Shown here: positions 16,026 to 24,332 of the stretch, one piece after another
Layout of the letters: the number at the start of each line of letters is the position of its first letter
Numbering within the stretch: the first letter of the stretch is position 1
From: an uncultured Bacilli bacterium
GTDB lineage: Bacteria; Bacillota_I; Bacilli_A; RF39; UBA660
Assembly: GCA_934148535.1 (NCBI GenBank)
Contig: CAKPDF010000006.1
Span: 1 to 64,000, forward strand
Reading direction: 5' to 3'
DNA: 64,000 bases
The notes under the pieces: generated by a model
The model's input: the letters and a program-made list of their open reading frames with translations, nothing else
What the model was told of the DNA's origin: nothing
The model's database searches: none
Position numbers and translations under genes: made by a program

Positions 16026-16873
16026 ATGAATGAAAAAAATTAGAAACAATCTCAAATTTATTTGATGGTAATACTATTAGAAGTATATGGAATAGTGAGA
16101 AAGGAGATTATTATTTTAGTGTTATTGATGTGATTAGTGCTTTAACTGGTAGTAATATTCCAAAAAGATATTGGAGTGATTTAAAAAAGAAGTTAATTAA
16201 TGAGGGAAGTCAAGTGTACGATAATATCGTACGTTTCAAATTGTTAGCATCTGATGGTAAATATCGTGAAACTGATACATTAGATACTAAAGGTATTTTA
16301 AGGTTAATTGAGTCTGTTCCTAGTCCTAAAGCAGAACCTTTTAAAGTTTGGTTAGCTTCTTTGGGGAGTGAAAGAATTGATGAAGTATTTGATCCTGAAA
16401 TTGCTATTAAGAGATCTATTGATTATTATCGTAAGAGAGGATATACTGATGAATGGATAGAATCTAGATTAAAGGGAATTTTAAATAGAAATAAATTAAC
16501 TGATGTATGGAAAGAATGTGGTATATCTAGTGGAGTGGAATATGGAATACTTGCTAATGAAATTTATAAAGAATGGTCTGGAATGAAAGCAAGTGAATAT
16601 AAAGATTTTAAGCGACTTAGAAAAGAATCTTTAAGAGATAATATGACTGATATAGAGGTAGCATTAACTGATTTAGGTGAGATTGCTACTAGGGAACTTG
16701 CTAAAGAACATAGACCTTATGGATTAGAGGAAAATAAAAAGATTGTTAAGATGGGAGGTAATACTGCTAAAGTTGCAAGAGATGATTTAGAAAGAAAACT
16801 TGGAAAGTCTGTTGTTAGTAATGAGAATTTACTTAATTATAAATATATTGATAGTAATAATAAAATTAATTAG
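16026..16873 (+). pseudogene. BRO-type (phage antirepressor-like) gene with an early frameshift
   Basis: The open frame from GTG 16130 gives 247 residues, but coding similarity extends upstream in the same frame to about 16043 (ETISNLFDGNTIRSIWNSEK). The natural start is ATG 16026 (reading MNEK), preceded by AAAGGA. The frames are joined only if the A7 run at 16033-16039 had one more A. The product resembles BRO-N/antirepressor proteins (KYRETDTLDTKGILRLIESV, LGSERIDEVFDPEIA), recalled and not searched. It could be inactive, phase-variable, rescued by slippage, or a base-call error. The region is full of rearranged repeats. Confidence 0.75.
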
Positions 16874-17001
16874 ATTTTATGTATATTTTTATAAAAAATT
16901 ACAATTAATTTGAAGATAATTTTTTTGCGTTACTTGTTGATGTAGAAGATATAGATGAGGTTAGAGATATTATTAATGATAGAATTATTAAAAACAATTA
17001 A
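16874..17001 (+). pseudogene. Decayed duplicate of spoIIR
   Basis: 16874-16902 is identical over 29 bases to the spoIIR upstream region (17958-17986). After a deletion of the spoIIR start, 16911-17001 reads EDNFFALLVDVEDIDEVRD and stops at 16999, matching EDNLSVLLVDVKDIDEARG of the intact spoIIR (about residues 59-77). It has no start codon of its own and cannot make a working protein. It is the scar of a local duplication that brought in the genes between the two copies. Confidence 0.85.
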
Positions 17002-17021
17002 ATTGTTGTTAAAAAAATAAT

Positions 17022-17058
17022 AAAATAGTTATCTACATAGGTTGTGGATAACTATTTT
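17022..17058 (-). terminator. Terminator of the orphan minus-strand gene
   Basis: A 16-bp stem (AAAATAGTTATCTACA against its complement with one G-T pair), followed on the minus strand by a T-rich tract. Ten bases past the stop of the gene at 17068. Confidence 0.75.
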
Positions 17059-17067
17059 AAATAATAT

Positions 17068-17841
17068 TTAATTTGTATGTTTTATTTTTGTTAGTATTAA
17101 TTTTTTCGGTTCTCTAGTTATAGCATATTTTGTTCTTTCATATATTATTGATTGTTCTTTTGGTATTATTAATTCTCTTTGTATGTCTTCGCCTGCTTCT
17201 ATTATATCTCTATAATATTGTGGAACTTCTTCTTTTTTAAATCTGGCGTTTAAAAATTTGGATAAATCTACTCCATTTTCTCTTCCAGTGACAAGATTTA
17301 TATTAATTGTATCCATATTTTCTGTATAGTTTGCAATGATACTTCCTTTAATTGGAGATAGTTCTTCTTCTTGGTTGCGTTCAATTATGCTTACATCAAG
17401 TGGATCCGCTGCTAGATGAAAGTTAGAACCTTGTGGCTCATTATAATTTAGTCCAATTTCTTTTTGCTTGGTAAATTCATAAGAGTATATTTTATCTATT
17501 TGTTTTACCAATCCTTCTTTATCTTTTATTGCAATATATTCCTTTTTTTTCTTTATTTCATAATCATATTTTTTTGAAATTCGTACTAAGTTTTTTCCTG
17601 CTATGTCAAGGTTTAACTTTTCTTTAATTTCTTGCCATATTTTTTCTAATCTTGTTTTTTCTATAGTAAGGTCAGTAAAAATTCCATCACCATCCAAGCT
17701 TCTGTACCATACTGGTTTTTGGACTTTAGGATTACATAATTCAATATATTGATTTATTTTTTCTAATTCTTGGATGATTTTTACATATTCTTCTTGTAAG
17801 CCAAATATTATATCTTTGGCACTATAAGTATTATTTTCCAT
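17068..17841 (-). CDS. Orphan cytoplasmic protein of unknown function
   Basis: 257 residues, no signal peptide or membrane helix. The N-terminal 60 residues are predicted helical/coiled (YVKIIQELEKINQYIELCNP), followed by a WYRSLDGDGIF segment and a charged, beta-rich second half. No known motif was found. AAAGGAGG lies eight bases before the ATG at 17841, so it is probably translated. It lies in the opposite direction to its neighbours, between the decayed spoIIR copy and intact spoIIR, which marks it as a passenger of that insertion. Confidence 0.7.
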   Translation of the reverse strand: MENNTYSAKDIIFGLQEEYVKIIQELEKINQYIELCNPKVQKPVWYRSLDGDGIFTDLTIEKTRLEKIWQEIKEKLNLDIAGKNLVRISKKYDYEIKKKKEYIAIKDKEGLVKQIDKIYSYEFTKQKEIGLNYNEPQGSNFHLAADPLDVSIIERNQEEELSPIKGSIIANYTENMDTININLVTGRENGVDLSKFLNARFKKEEVPQYYRDIIEAGEDIQRELIIPKEQSIIYERTKYAITREPKKLILTKIKHTN

Positions 17842-17905
17842 ACATTTATCCTCCTTTGTATTATCTTATCATAAAAATATGCTATTTTTTTAAAATTAAT
17901 TATTA

Positions 17906-17986
17906 ATTAATTAGAAGTACGGCTTAGATTTATATTATATATAGCCGATATTTTTATATTTTATGTATATTTTTATAAAAAATTAC
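17906..17986 (+). repeat. spoIIR upstream repeats (copy 2)
   Basis: 17906-17946 matches 15862-15902 (38/41) and 17958-17986 matches 16874-16902 (29/29). CGGCT / AGCCG inside the first can form a weak hairpin. These are the original copies, still attached to intact spoIIR. Confidence 0.7.
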
Positions 17987-18013
17987 CCAATAATTAATTG
18001 AAAGGGTGAGAAA

Positions 18014-18547
18014 ATGAAAAAAGTTATCTTAGTAATACTTGCTTTAGTTATATTATTTTTAGTGTATAATAATGAAAAAGTTGATGCTACAGTTGTAATA
18101 CCAGAGGGTGCTATTAGGGTTAGAGTTATTGCTAATAGTAATACTATAGAAGATCAGAGTATGAAAATGAAAGTTAAAAAATATATTGAAGATAATTTGT
18201 CTGTGTTACTTGTTGATGTTAAAGATATAGATGAGGCTAGGGGTATTATTAATGATAATATTGATTCGTTAAAAACTAATATTGATGATATATTTATGGA
18301 AAATGATTATAATATGGCTTATGATGTTAATTTTGGTAATAATTATTTTCCTTTAAAAGAATATAAGGGAGTAGTTTATAAAGAGGGTGCTTATGAGTCT
18401 TTAGTTGTTACTATTGGTTCTGGTTCTGGTGATAATTGGTGGTGTGTGTTATTTCCTCCTTTATGTTTACTTGATAAAAGTGATAAAAATACTAGTGAAG
18501 TTGAGTATAGATCTTGGGTAAAGGAAATGTTGGATAGAATATTTTAA
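18014..18547 (+). CDS. spoIIR: Stage II sporulation protein R
   Basis: 177 residues with an N-terminal membrane/signal segment (about 4-20), then the family core: GAIRVRVIANSNTIEDQ and the C-terminal GDNWWCVLFPPLCLLD. SpoIIR is made in the forespore and signals across the septum to SpoIIGA, triggering pro-sigma-E processing. It is shorter than the Bacillus protein but has both conserved blocks. GGGTGAG precedes the ATG. Normally sigma-F dependent; no confident sigma-F promoter was identified. An MntP-like gene follows 34 bases downstream. Confidence 0.93.
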   Translation: MKKVILVILALVILFLVYNNEKVDATVVIPEGAIRVRVIANSNTIEDQSMKMKVKKYIEDNLSVLLVDVKDIDEARGIINDNIDSLKTNIDDIFMENDYNMAYDVNFGNNYFPLKEYKGVVYKEGAYESLVVTIGSGSGDNWWCVLFPPLCLLDKSDKNTSEVEYRSWVKEMLDRIF

Positions 18548-18581
18548 ATTATTATCCATAGTATTTATTAGGTGAGGATTA

Positions 18582-19115
18582 GTGAATGCTATAATATCTA
18601 CTATTATTGTTGGTGTTAGTTTATCTATGGATGCTTTTAGTTTAGCTTTAGCTTATGGTACAGTTGGACTTTCTAATAAAAATAAAATAATTTTATCAAT
18701 TATTGTTGGTTGTTTTCATTTTTTTATGCCTCTTATGGGACTTATCTTTGGTAATATTATTACTACTCATTTTATTATTCATGTTAATGTAATGGTTGCT
18801 GTTATATTTGGAATTATTGGGGTAGAAATGATAATATCTAGTGTAAAAGATGAAGAGATTAGAGTATTAATTTCTATCATAGGTTTTCTTTTATTTGGAC
18901 TTTCTGTTAGTATAGATAGTTTTACTACTGGTATTGGTTTAGAAGTTATTAATAATAATTATTTGCAGGTATCTTCTATTTTTGCTGTTATTAGTGGATT
19001 ATTTACATATCTTGGGTTACAATTGGGAATATATTTTAATAAAAATTGGGGAAGATATGCTACTTTTTTGGGTGGAATTATTTTAATTATATTGGGAATA
19101 TATTATTTATTTTAA
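18582..19115 (+). CDS. MntP/YtaF-family membrane transporter
   Basis: 177 residues, almost entirely six membrane helices in two similar halves. Family acidic motifs sit in matching helices: SMDAFSLALAYG (about 15) and SIDSFTTGIG (about 110). MntP exports manganese; the related YtaF is a sporulation membrane protein. The position directly after spoIIR makes a YtaF-like role possible, but the sequence alone does not decide. Start is GTG behind GGTGAGG. Confidence 0.88.
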   Translation: MNAIISTIIVGVSLSMDAFSLALAYGTVGLSNKNKIILSIIVGCFHFFMPLMGLIFGNIITTHFIIHVNVMVAVIFGIIGVEMIISSVKDEEIRVLISIIGFLLFGLSVSIDSFTTGIGLEVINNNYLQVSSIFAVISGLFTYLGLQLGIYFNKNWGRYATFLGGIILIILGIYYLF

Positions 19116-19166
19116 TTTTTTTATTTACATATTATTTTTTTGATTTGTTGGTATTCTAAAAAAATC

Positions 19167-19195
19167 TTGACTTTATATTTATTTTAGATTAATAT
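19167..19195 (+). promoter_or_regulatory. Promoter of murA
   Basis: TTGACT (19167-19172), 17-base spacer, TAATAT (19190-19195). Confidence 0.65.
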
Positions 19196-19255
19196 ATTTT
19201 TAGGAAACGGAACTTATTAGAAAGTTTGTAATAAAATATGGTAGGAGTGAGGAGT

Positions 19256-20515
19256 ATGCCTAAAATAAAAGTAGAGGGAAGACATAATTTAGAGGGAGAA
19301 GTTGTTATAAGTGGCGCTAAAAATAGTGCTGTAGCATTGATACCAGCGTCTATTTTGTGTGATGAAGTTGTTAATATTAGTAATGTTCCTAATATTTCTG
19401 ATATAGATGATTTAGAAGAAATTTTGAATTATTTACATGCTGATGTAAAAAGAGATAAAGATAATGTTTGTATTGATTGTAGTAATACTATTAATAGAGA
19501 GTTGCCAAGTGAATTATCTGGTAGACTTAGGGCTAGTTATTATTTTATGGGGGCTTTACTTGGTAAGTATGGATATGTTGATATGTGTTTTCCTGGTGGT
19601 TGCTCTATTGGAAAGAGACCTATTGATTTGCATTTAAAGGGCTTTGAAAAATTAGGTGCTAAGATAAAGGAAGAAGATAATCATTTTATAATAAAGGCTA
19701 ATAAATTAGTAGGTACTAAGATTTATTTGGATATTCCTAGTGTTGGTGCTACTATAAATATTATGTTTGCTGCTGTTAAAGCTAAGGGTAAGACTACTAT
19801 AGAGAATGCAGCTAAAGAGCCTGAAATAGTAAATGTAGCAATGCTTTTATCTAATATGGGTGCGAAAATTACTGGAGCAGGTACTTCAGTTATTCAGATT
19901 GTTGGTGTTAAGAGATTACATTCTTGTATTCATGAAGTTATTCCTGATCGTATTGAGGCTGGTACTTATGTTATAATTGGTGCACTATTAGGAAAGAAAT
20001 ATAGGGTAAGTAAGTTAATTCCTAGTCATATTGAATCTTTGACTTCTAAGTTAAAAGAAATTGGTGTTGATATGGAAATTGGGGAGGATTATATAGATAT
20101 TAATTGTAATAATATCGATAATTATAAAGAAGTTGATATAAAAACTTTAGTTTATCCAGGATTTCCTACTGATTTGCAACAACCAATTATTCCTTTACTT
20201 ACTCAGTGTAATGGTATTAGTCATGTTGAAGAAACTATATATGAAAACCGTTTTCAAAATATTGATGATACTAGAAAAATGGGCGCTAAAATAGATGTAT
20301 ATGATAATAGGGTTGCTACTATTATTGGTAAGACAGAACTTACTGGTATGAATGTTAGTGCTACCGATTTAAGAGGTGGTGCTTCAATGCTTATTTGTGG
20401 TCTTATTGCAGATGGTGAAACTGTTATAGATAATATTGGCTATATTTTAAGAGGATATAATGATATTGTTGGAAAACTTAGTAAAGTTGGAGCAAAAATA
20501 GAATTTATTGATTAG
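19256..20515 (+). CDS. murA: UDP-N-acetylglucosamine 1-carboxyvinyltransferase
   Basis: 419 residues from the ATG at 19256, the usual MurA length; an ATG 18 bases upstream lacks a ribosome binding site, while AGGAGTGAGGAGT precedes this one. The N-terminal VISGAKNSAVALIPA and the active-site loop PGGCSIGKRP with the catalytic Cys are present. MurA makes the first committed step of peptidoglycan synthesis in the cytoplasm (PEP transfer to UDP-GlcNAc) and is the fosfomycin target; the Cys predicts sensitivity. Monocistronic with its own terminator. Confidence 0.97.
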   Translation: MPKIKVEGRHNLEGEVVISGAKNSAVALIPASILCDEVVNISNVPNISDIDDLEEILNYLHADVKRDKDNVCIDCSNTINRELPSELSGRLRASYYFMGALLGKYGYVDMCFPGGCSIGKRPIDLHLKGFEKLGAKIKEEDNHFIIKANKLVGTKIYLDIPSVGATINIMFAAVKAKGKTTIENAAKEPEIVNVAMLLSNMGAKITGAGTSVIQIVGVKRLHSCIHEVIPDRIEAGTYVIIGALLGKKYRVSKLIPSHIESLTSKLKEIGVDMEIGEDYIDINCNNIDNYKEVDIKTLVYPGFPTDLQQPIIPLLTQCNGISHVEETIYENRFQNIDDTRKMGAKIDVYDNRVATIIGKTELTGMNVSATDLRGGASMLICGLIADGETVIDNIGYILRGYNDIVGKLSKVGAKIEFID

Positions 20516-20538
20516 AAGTCTTTTATAAGACTTTTTTT
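20516..20538 (+). terminator. Terminator after murA
   Basis: AAGTCTT / AAGACTT stem, loop TTAT, then T5, starting at the base after the stop codon. Confidence 0.85.
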
Positions 20539-20541
20539 GCT

Positions 20542-20610
20542 GAAAAGTGCACAACAAAATTGCCAAAAAGTGCACAATGAATTTGCCGAAAAGTGCACGA
20601 TGTACTTGAT
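20542..20610 (+). repeat. Three 23-bp direct repeats with GTGCAC cores
   Basis: Units 20542-20564, 20565-20587 and 20588-20610 each begin AAAAGTGCAC-like (G/A first base); the first two end TTGCC. The palindromic GTGCAC cores are at 20547, 20570 and 20593, exactly 23 bases apart. The array ends on the -35 of the next promoter, the layout of a multi-site operator. Confidence 0.75.
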
Positions 20611-20634
20611 TAATTCTTTCAAATATGTTATTCT
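20606..20634 (+). promoter_or_regulatory. Promoter of the second DUF4143 ATPase
   Basis: TTGATT (20606-20611), 17-base spacer, TATTCT (20629-20634). The third 23-bp repeat overlaps the -35. Confidence 0.6.
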
Positions 20635-20652
20635 AATGTTGAGGTGATTATT

Positions 20653-21933
20653 TTGAAACTTACTAAAGATGGATATCAACCTAGACTTATTGATAAGCAA
20701 ATTAGTGAAAATTTAAAAATTTTTGGTGCTATAAGTATTGAAGGACCAAAGTGGTGCGGTAAAACTTGGACTGCTTTAAATCATGCTAATAGTGCTGTAT
20801 ATTTAAATAATACTGCTGATAATTTTAGAGAAAAGCATTTAGCAGAAATGGATGTTAATTTAGTTTTAAATAAAGATGCTCCAGAGGTTATTGATGAATG
20901 GCAGGAGGTTCCTGCTATTTGGGATGCAGTGAGATTTCAATGCGATCAAGATAAACAAAGGGGAAAATATATTCTAACTGGTTCTGCAATGCCTGTTACT
21001 AATAAAATAAAACATTCTGGTGCTGGTAGGATTTGTAAAATGAATATGTATACTATGAGTTTGTATGAATCTTTGGAATCTAGCGGTGATGTTTCTCTTT
21101 TAGATTTATTTTCTAATAATGTTGAGAATAAATTAGTTACTAAAGTATCATTAATTGATTTAGCAAATTTTATTGTAAGAGGTGGATGGCCTGAAAGCAT
21201 TGGTCTTTCTCCAAACTTAGCTCAAAAAATTACTAAAAGTTATTTGGATGCTGTTGTTGATAAAGATATTTCTTCAATTGATGGTATAAAAAGAGATAAA
21301 GATAAGATGAGAATGTTACTTAGGTCTCTTGCTAGAAATGAAACTTCAGTTTCTTCTATTAGTGTCTTAATGAAAGATGTTGATGATAATGTGTCGGAGG
21401 AAGATTTAATTTCTAGTAGAAATACTGTTTCTGATTATTTAGATGTTTTGGATAAACTTCATTTAATTGAAAATCAATCTTCTTTTATGTATAAAATTCG
21501 TTCAAGAGCTAATGTGGGCAAAAGCCCTAAGAGACATTTTACAGATCCTTCTTTGGGTTGTGCTGCTCTTAATATAACTACAGAAAAATTAATGAATGAT
21601 TTGGATACTTTTGGTTTGTATTTTGAGGCTTTATGTGAGAGAGATTTAAGGATATATTCTGAAAGTATTGGTGCTACTTTATATCATTATCGTGATAATA
21701 ACACTGGTCTTGAGATTGATGCTATAGTTGAGATTGCGGATGGTGAATATGGTGCTATTGAGATAAAACTTGGTTCTAATAAGGAAGAGGAAGCTGCTGC
21801 TAGTTTAAATAAGTTTTATAATTCTGCTGAAGTTAAGCCTAAATTTATGTGTATAATATGTGGTCTTTATGATGCTGTTGTTAGAAGACCAGATGGAATA
21901 TATGTTTTTCCAATTACTGCTTTAAAGCCTTAA
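20653..21933 (+). CDS. AAA_14/DUF4143 family ATPase, copy 2
   Basis: 426 residues from TTG 20653, seven bases after GAGGTG; GTG 20644 is in frame but lies within the ribosome binding site. Walker A reads GPKWCGKTW, Walker B region EVIDEWQEVP, then ILTGSAMP. The DUF4143 part ends with LEIDAIVEI ... GAIEIKLGS, a D...E-x-K nuclease-like core. It is only distantly similar to the copy at 11786: it belongs to the CxGKTW-type subgroup. Function unknown. Its distinctive 23-bp repeat array suggests tight control. Gene gain is inferred from its lone position between murA and rpmE. Confidence 0.9.
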   Translation: MKLTKDGYQPRLIDKQISENLKIFGAISIEGPKWCGKTWTALNHANSAVYLNNTADNFREKHLAEMDVNLVLNKDAPEVIDEWQEVPAIWDAVRFQCDQDKQRGKYILTGSAMPVTNKIKHSGAGRICKMNMYTMSLYESLESSGDVSLLDLFSNNVENKLVTKVSLIDLANFIVRGGWPESIGLSPNLAQKITKSYLDAVVDKDISSIDGIKRDKDKMRMLLRSLARNETSVSSISVLMKDVDDNVSEEDLISSRNTVSDYLDVLDKLHLIENQSSFMYKIRSRANVGKSPKRHFTDPSLGCAALNITTEKLMNDLDTFGLYFEALCERDLRIYSESIGATLYHYRDNNTGLEIDAIVEIADGEYGAIEIKLGSNKEEEAAASLNKFYNSAEVKPKFMCIICGLYDAVVRRPDGIYVFPITALKP

Positions 21934-22035
21934 TCTTTATATAAATTTTTAATATGTAACTATTATATTTACTAGTATTTAAGCTATATATTTTATGTAT
22001 TGTAAACAAAAAAGAAGAAAAAAATTATAAAATAC

Positions 22036-22064
22036 TTGCAATACTTTTAAATACTTGATATAAT
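22036..22064 (+). promoter_or_regulatory. Promoter of rpmE
   Basis: TTGCAA (22036-22041), 17-base spacer, TATAAT (22059-22064). A small hairpin ATGAC / GTCAT (22086-22102) lies in the leader just before the ribosome binding site and might affect translation. Confidence 0.75.
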
Positions 22065-22121
22065 ACTTGATGTATTTTTAAATCTATGACTGTTTTTGTC
22101 ATGGCGGAAGGAGAGATAAAT

Positions 22122-22334
22122 ATGAAAGCAAATATTCATCCAAATTATGTAGAAAGTACTGTTACTTGTGTTTGTGGTAATACTTTTAAGACTATGTCTA
22201 CTAAGGATAAAATTCATGTTGAAGTTTGTTCTGCTTGTCATCCTTTTTATACTGGTAAACAAGGTTTAGCTAGTAAGAAAGGTCAAGTTGAGAAATTCAA
22301 TAAGAAATATGGATTTGATAAAAAGGCAGCTTAA
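22122..22334 (+). CDS. rpmE: Ribosomal protein L31, zinc-binding type
   Basis: 70 residues from the ATG after GAAGGAGAG; an in-frame upstream ATG would read through the leader hairpin. MKANIHPNY is the standard L31 start. Cys residues in VTCVCGN and VCSACHP give the zinc-ribbon form, and HPFYTGKQ is the family signature. It is part of the 50S subunit. The zinc form may serve as a mobilisable zinc store; no second, Cys-free L31 is in this window. Confidence 0.96.
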   Translation: MKANIHPNYVESTVTCVCGNTFKTMSTKDKIHVEVCSACHPFYTGKQGLASKKGQVEKFNKKYGFDKKAA

Positions 22335-22342
22335 TAATTGTA

Positions 22343-22369
22343 AAGGGAGTGTAAGATACTCTCTTTTTT
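22343..22369 (+). terminator. Terminator after rpmE
   Basis: AAGGGAGT / ACTCTCTT stem with a seven-base loop, then T4. Confidence 0.8.
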
Positions 22370-22370
22370 C

Positions 22371-22400
22371 TTGACATTAATATTTAAAAAAACTTATAAT
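22371..22400 (+). promoter_or_regulatory. Promoter of the mtaD-rpiB-spoIID cluster
   Basis: Perfect TTGACA (22371-22376) and TATAAT (22395-22400) with an 18-base spacer. Confidence 0.8.
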
Positions 22401-22416
22401 TAGGTTAGGTGATAAG

Positions 22417-23697
22417 ATGATTACTTTAATTAAAAATGGTACTGTTATAAGTATGGATTTAAAGAGAGATAAACAATTTGAAATTATGGATGTTGTTTTT
22501 TCTGATAATAAAATAATATATGTTGGTAATGGTTATCATGGTGAATATGATAAGGTAATAGACGCTACTGGTAAGATAGTTATGCCGGGACTTATTAATT
22601 GTCATACCCATTTGGGAATGAGTATTTTTAGGGCTACTAATGATGATTTGACTTTAGATAGTTGGCTTAATGATAAAATATGGCCTATTGAAGATAGACT
22701 TACTGATGATGATTTATATTATACTACATTATTATCTATGGTTGAGATGATTAAAACTGGTAGTACTTGTTTTAATGATATGTATTTTGGTTATAAGGGT
22801 AGTATTCCTGCTATAAAAAAATGTGGTGTTAGAGGAATATATGGTAGATGTTTAATGGGAAATATGGATAAAGATAGTATTTGCCGTGTTGATGATTTTA
22901 AGAAGTTATATGAAGAATATAAAAATGATGATAAAATTCGTTTATCTATTGCACCTCATGCTTTATATACTTGTAATTTAGAGTATTTAAAACTTTGTAG
23001 TGATTTAGCTAAAGAGTATAATTTACCTATACATATTCATTTATCAGAAAATATGAACGAGGTTAAAACTGTTACTAATAAATTTGGCATGAAACCAATG
23101 GAAGTACTTGATAAGGTAGGAATGTTGGAAAAAAGGGTTATTTTAGGTCATGGTACATTTCTTTCTGATAGTGAAATTAATATGATAAAAGATCGTGATG
23201 TTTCTGTTTGTACTAATCCTGTTAGTAATCTTAATTTAGGTTGTGGTATTGCAGATTTAGTTAAATATAAGAAAAATGGTATTAATGTTTGTTTAGGTAC
23301 TGATGGTCAAGGTAGTGGTAATAGTTTAAATTTATTTTATACAATGAGTTTAGTTGATTATTTACAAAAGGGTAAATATGAGGATCCAACTGTGATGAGT
23401 TCTTATGATGTTTTAAAGATGGCTACTATAAATGGGGCTAAGGCATTGGAAATTGATGATATAGGTAGTATTGAAGTTGGTAAGAAGGCTGATATAATTA
23501 TATTAGATATATCTGATATTAGTTTATATCCTGCTTATGATTTAATACCATTTATAGTGCATAATTGTTTTTATGATGTTGTTGATACTACTATTATAGA
23601 TGGTAAAATTTTGATGATTGATAAAGAGTTAAAAATTGATGTTGATTTGAATATACTAAGAAGTAAGATAGAGGATATTAGGAGGAGATTAATGTGA
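22417..23697 (+). CDS. mtaD: 5-methylthioadenosine/S-adenosylhomocysteine deaminase
   Basis: 426 residues of the amidohydrolase superfamily. Metal ligands are in NCHTHLGMS (about 68), HIHLSEN (about 205), LGHGTFL and the Asp of LGTDGQGSGNSLNLF. The SWLNDKIWPIE segment fits the MTA/SAH deaminase group rather than guanine deaminase. It converts S-adenosylhomocysteine and methylthioadenosine to inosyl compounds as part of methyl cycle salvage. Its end overlaps rpiB by four bases (GTGA), indicating translational coupling. Confidence 0.9.
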   Translation: MITLIKNGTVISMDLKRDKQFEIMDVVFSDNKIIYVGNGYHGEYDKVIDATGKIVMPGLINCHTHLGMSIFRATNDDLTLDSWLNDKIWPIEDRLTDDDLYYTTLLSMVEMIKTGSTCFNDMYFGYKGSIPAIKKCGVRGIYGRCLMGNMDKDSICRVDDFKKLYEEYKNDDKIRLSIAPHALYTCNLEYLKLCSDLAKEYNLPIHIHLSENMNEVKTVTNKFGMKPMEVLDKVGMLEKRVILGHGTFLSDSEINMIKDRDVSVCTNPVSNLNLGCGIADLVKYKKNGINVCLGTDGQGSGNSLNLFYTMSLVDYLQKGKYEDPTVMSSYDVLKMATINGAKALEIDDIGSIEVGKKADIIILDISDISLYPAYDLIPFIVHNCFYDVVDTTIIDGKILMIDKELKIDVDLNILRSKIEDIRRRLM

Positions 23698-24134
23698 AGA
23701 TAGGCTTATGTAGTGATCATAGGGGATTTTATTTGAAGAGTGAATTGGTTAAATTTTTGGGAGAGAAGGGCTATGAAGTTAAAGATTTTGGTACTGATAG
23801 TGATGAGAGTGTAGATTTTCCGGATTTTGCGTTTAAGTTAGGAGACGCTATTGTTAATGGTGATGTTGCTATGGGAGTTGCCATATGTGGTACTGGTATT
23901 GGAATGAGCATTGCTTTGAATAAAGTACGTGGTGTTGTTTGTGGTAAAATATCTAATGCTAGTGAGGCAATGCTTTGTAGAGCTCATAATAATGCTAATT
24001 GTATTGCAATGTCTGAGGATATTAGTTATGATAATGCTAAGGAAATGGTTATGAAATTTATTAATACTCCATTTTCTAATATGCCTAAGTATGTAAGAAG
24101 AAATAAAAAGATTAGCGATAGAGAAAATGGTTAA
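23694..24134 (+). CDS. rpiB: Ribose-5-phosphate isomerase B (RpiB/LacAB family)
   Basis: 146 residues, normal length. The N-terminal IGLCSDHRGFYLK and the active-site AICGTGIGMSIALNKVRG with its catalytic Cys are present, and CRAHNNANCIAMS supplies the phosphate-binding part. It interconverts ribose-5-phosphate and ribulose-5-phosphate; a sugar-isomerase LacA/B role is the alternative. GTG start behind AGGAGGAG, four-base overlap with mtaD. Its tail overlaps the next gene by eight bases. Confidence 0.93.
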   Translation: MKIGLCSDHRGFYLKSELVKFLGEKGYEVKDFGTDSDESVDFPDFAFKLGDAIVNGDVAMGVAICGTGIGMSIALNKVRGVVCGKISNASEAMLCRAHNNANCIAMSEDISYDNAKEMVMKFINTPFSNMPKYVRRNKKISDRENG

Positions 24135-24321
24135 GTTATTATTATATGTTTTGGTTATACCTTTAGTGGTATGGGCTAGTGATAGTGTTAATTTTAATGT
24201 ATTTTTTAAGAAAGGTGATGTTAATCAATATAGGGCTAGAATATTTTATATGATATTTATTTTAGGAATTTCTTATTTGTTGGTTAGTTTTTTATATGAT
24301 TTTTTAGGAGTAATTGGATAG
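24127..24321 (+). CDS. Small DUF1146/YwzB-like membrane protein
   Basis: 64 residues with two membrane helices (about 3-22 and 40-60). The QYRARIFYMIFILGISYLL segment resembles the DUF1146 (Bacillus YwzB) family. In Bacillus, ywzB sits in the atpC-ywzB-ywmB-murAA-spoIID run; here it is 11 bases ahead of spoIID, so the neighbourhood agrees. Function unknown. The start overlaps the end of rpiB and probably relies on coupled translation. Confidence 0.8.
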   Translation: MVKLLLYVLVIPLVVWASDSVNFNVFFKKGDVNQYRARIFYMIFILGISYLLVSFLYDFLGVIG

Positions 24322-24332
24322 GAGAGGTAGTA

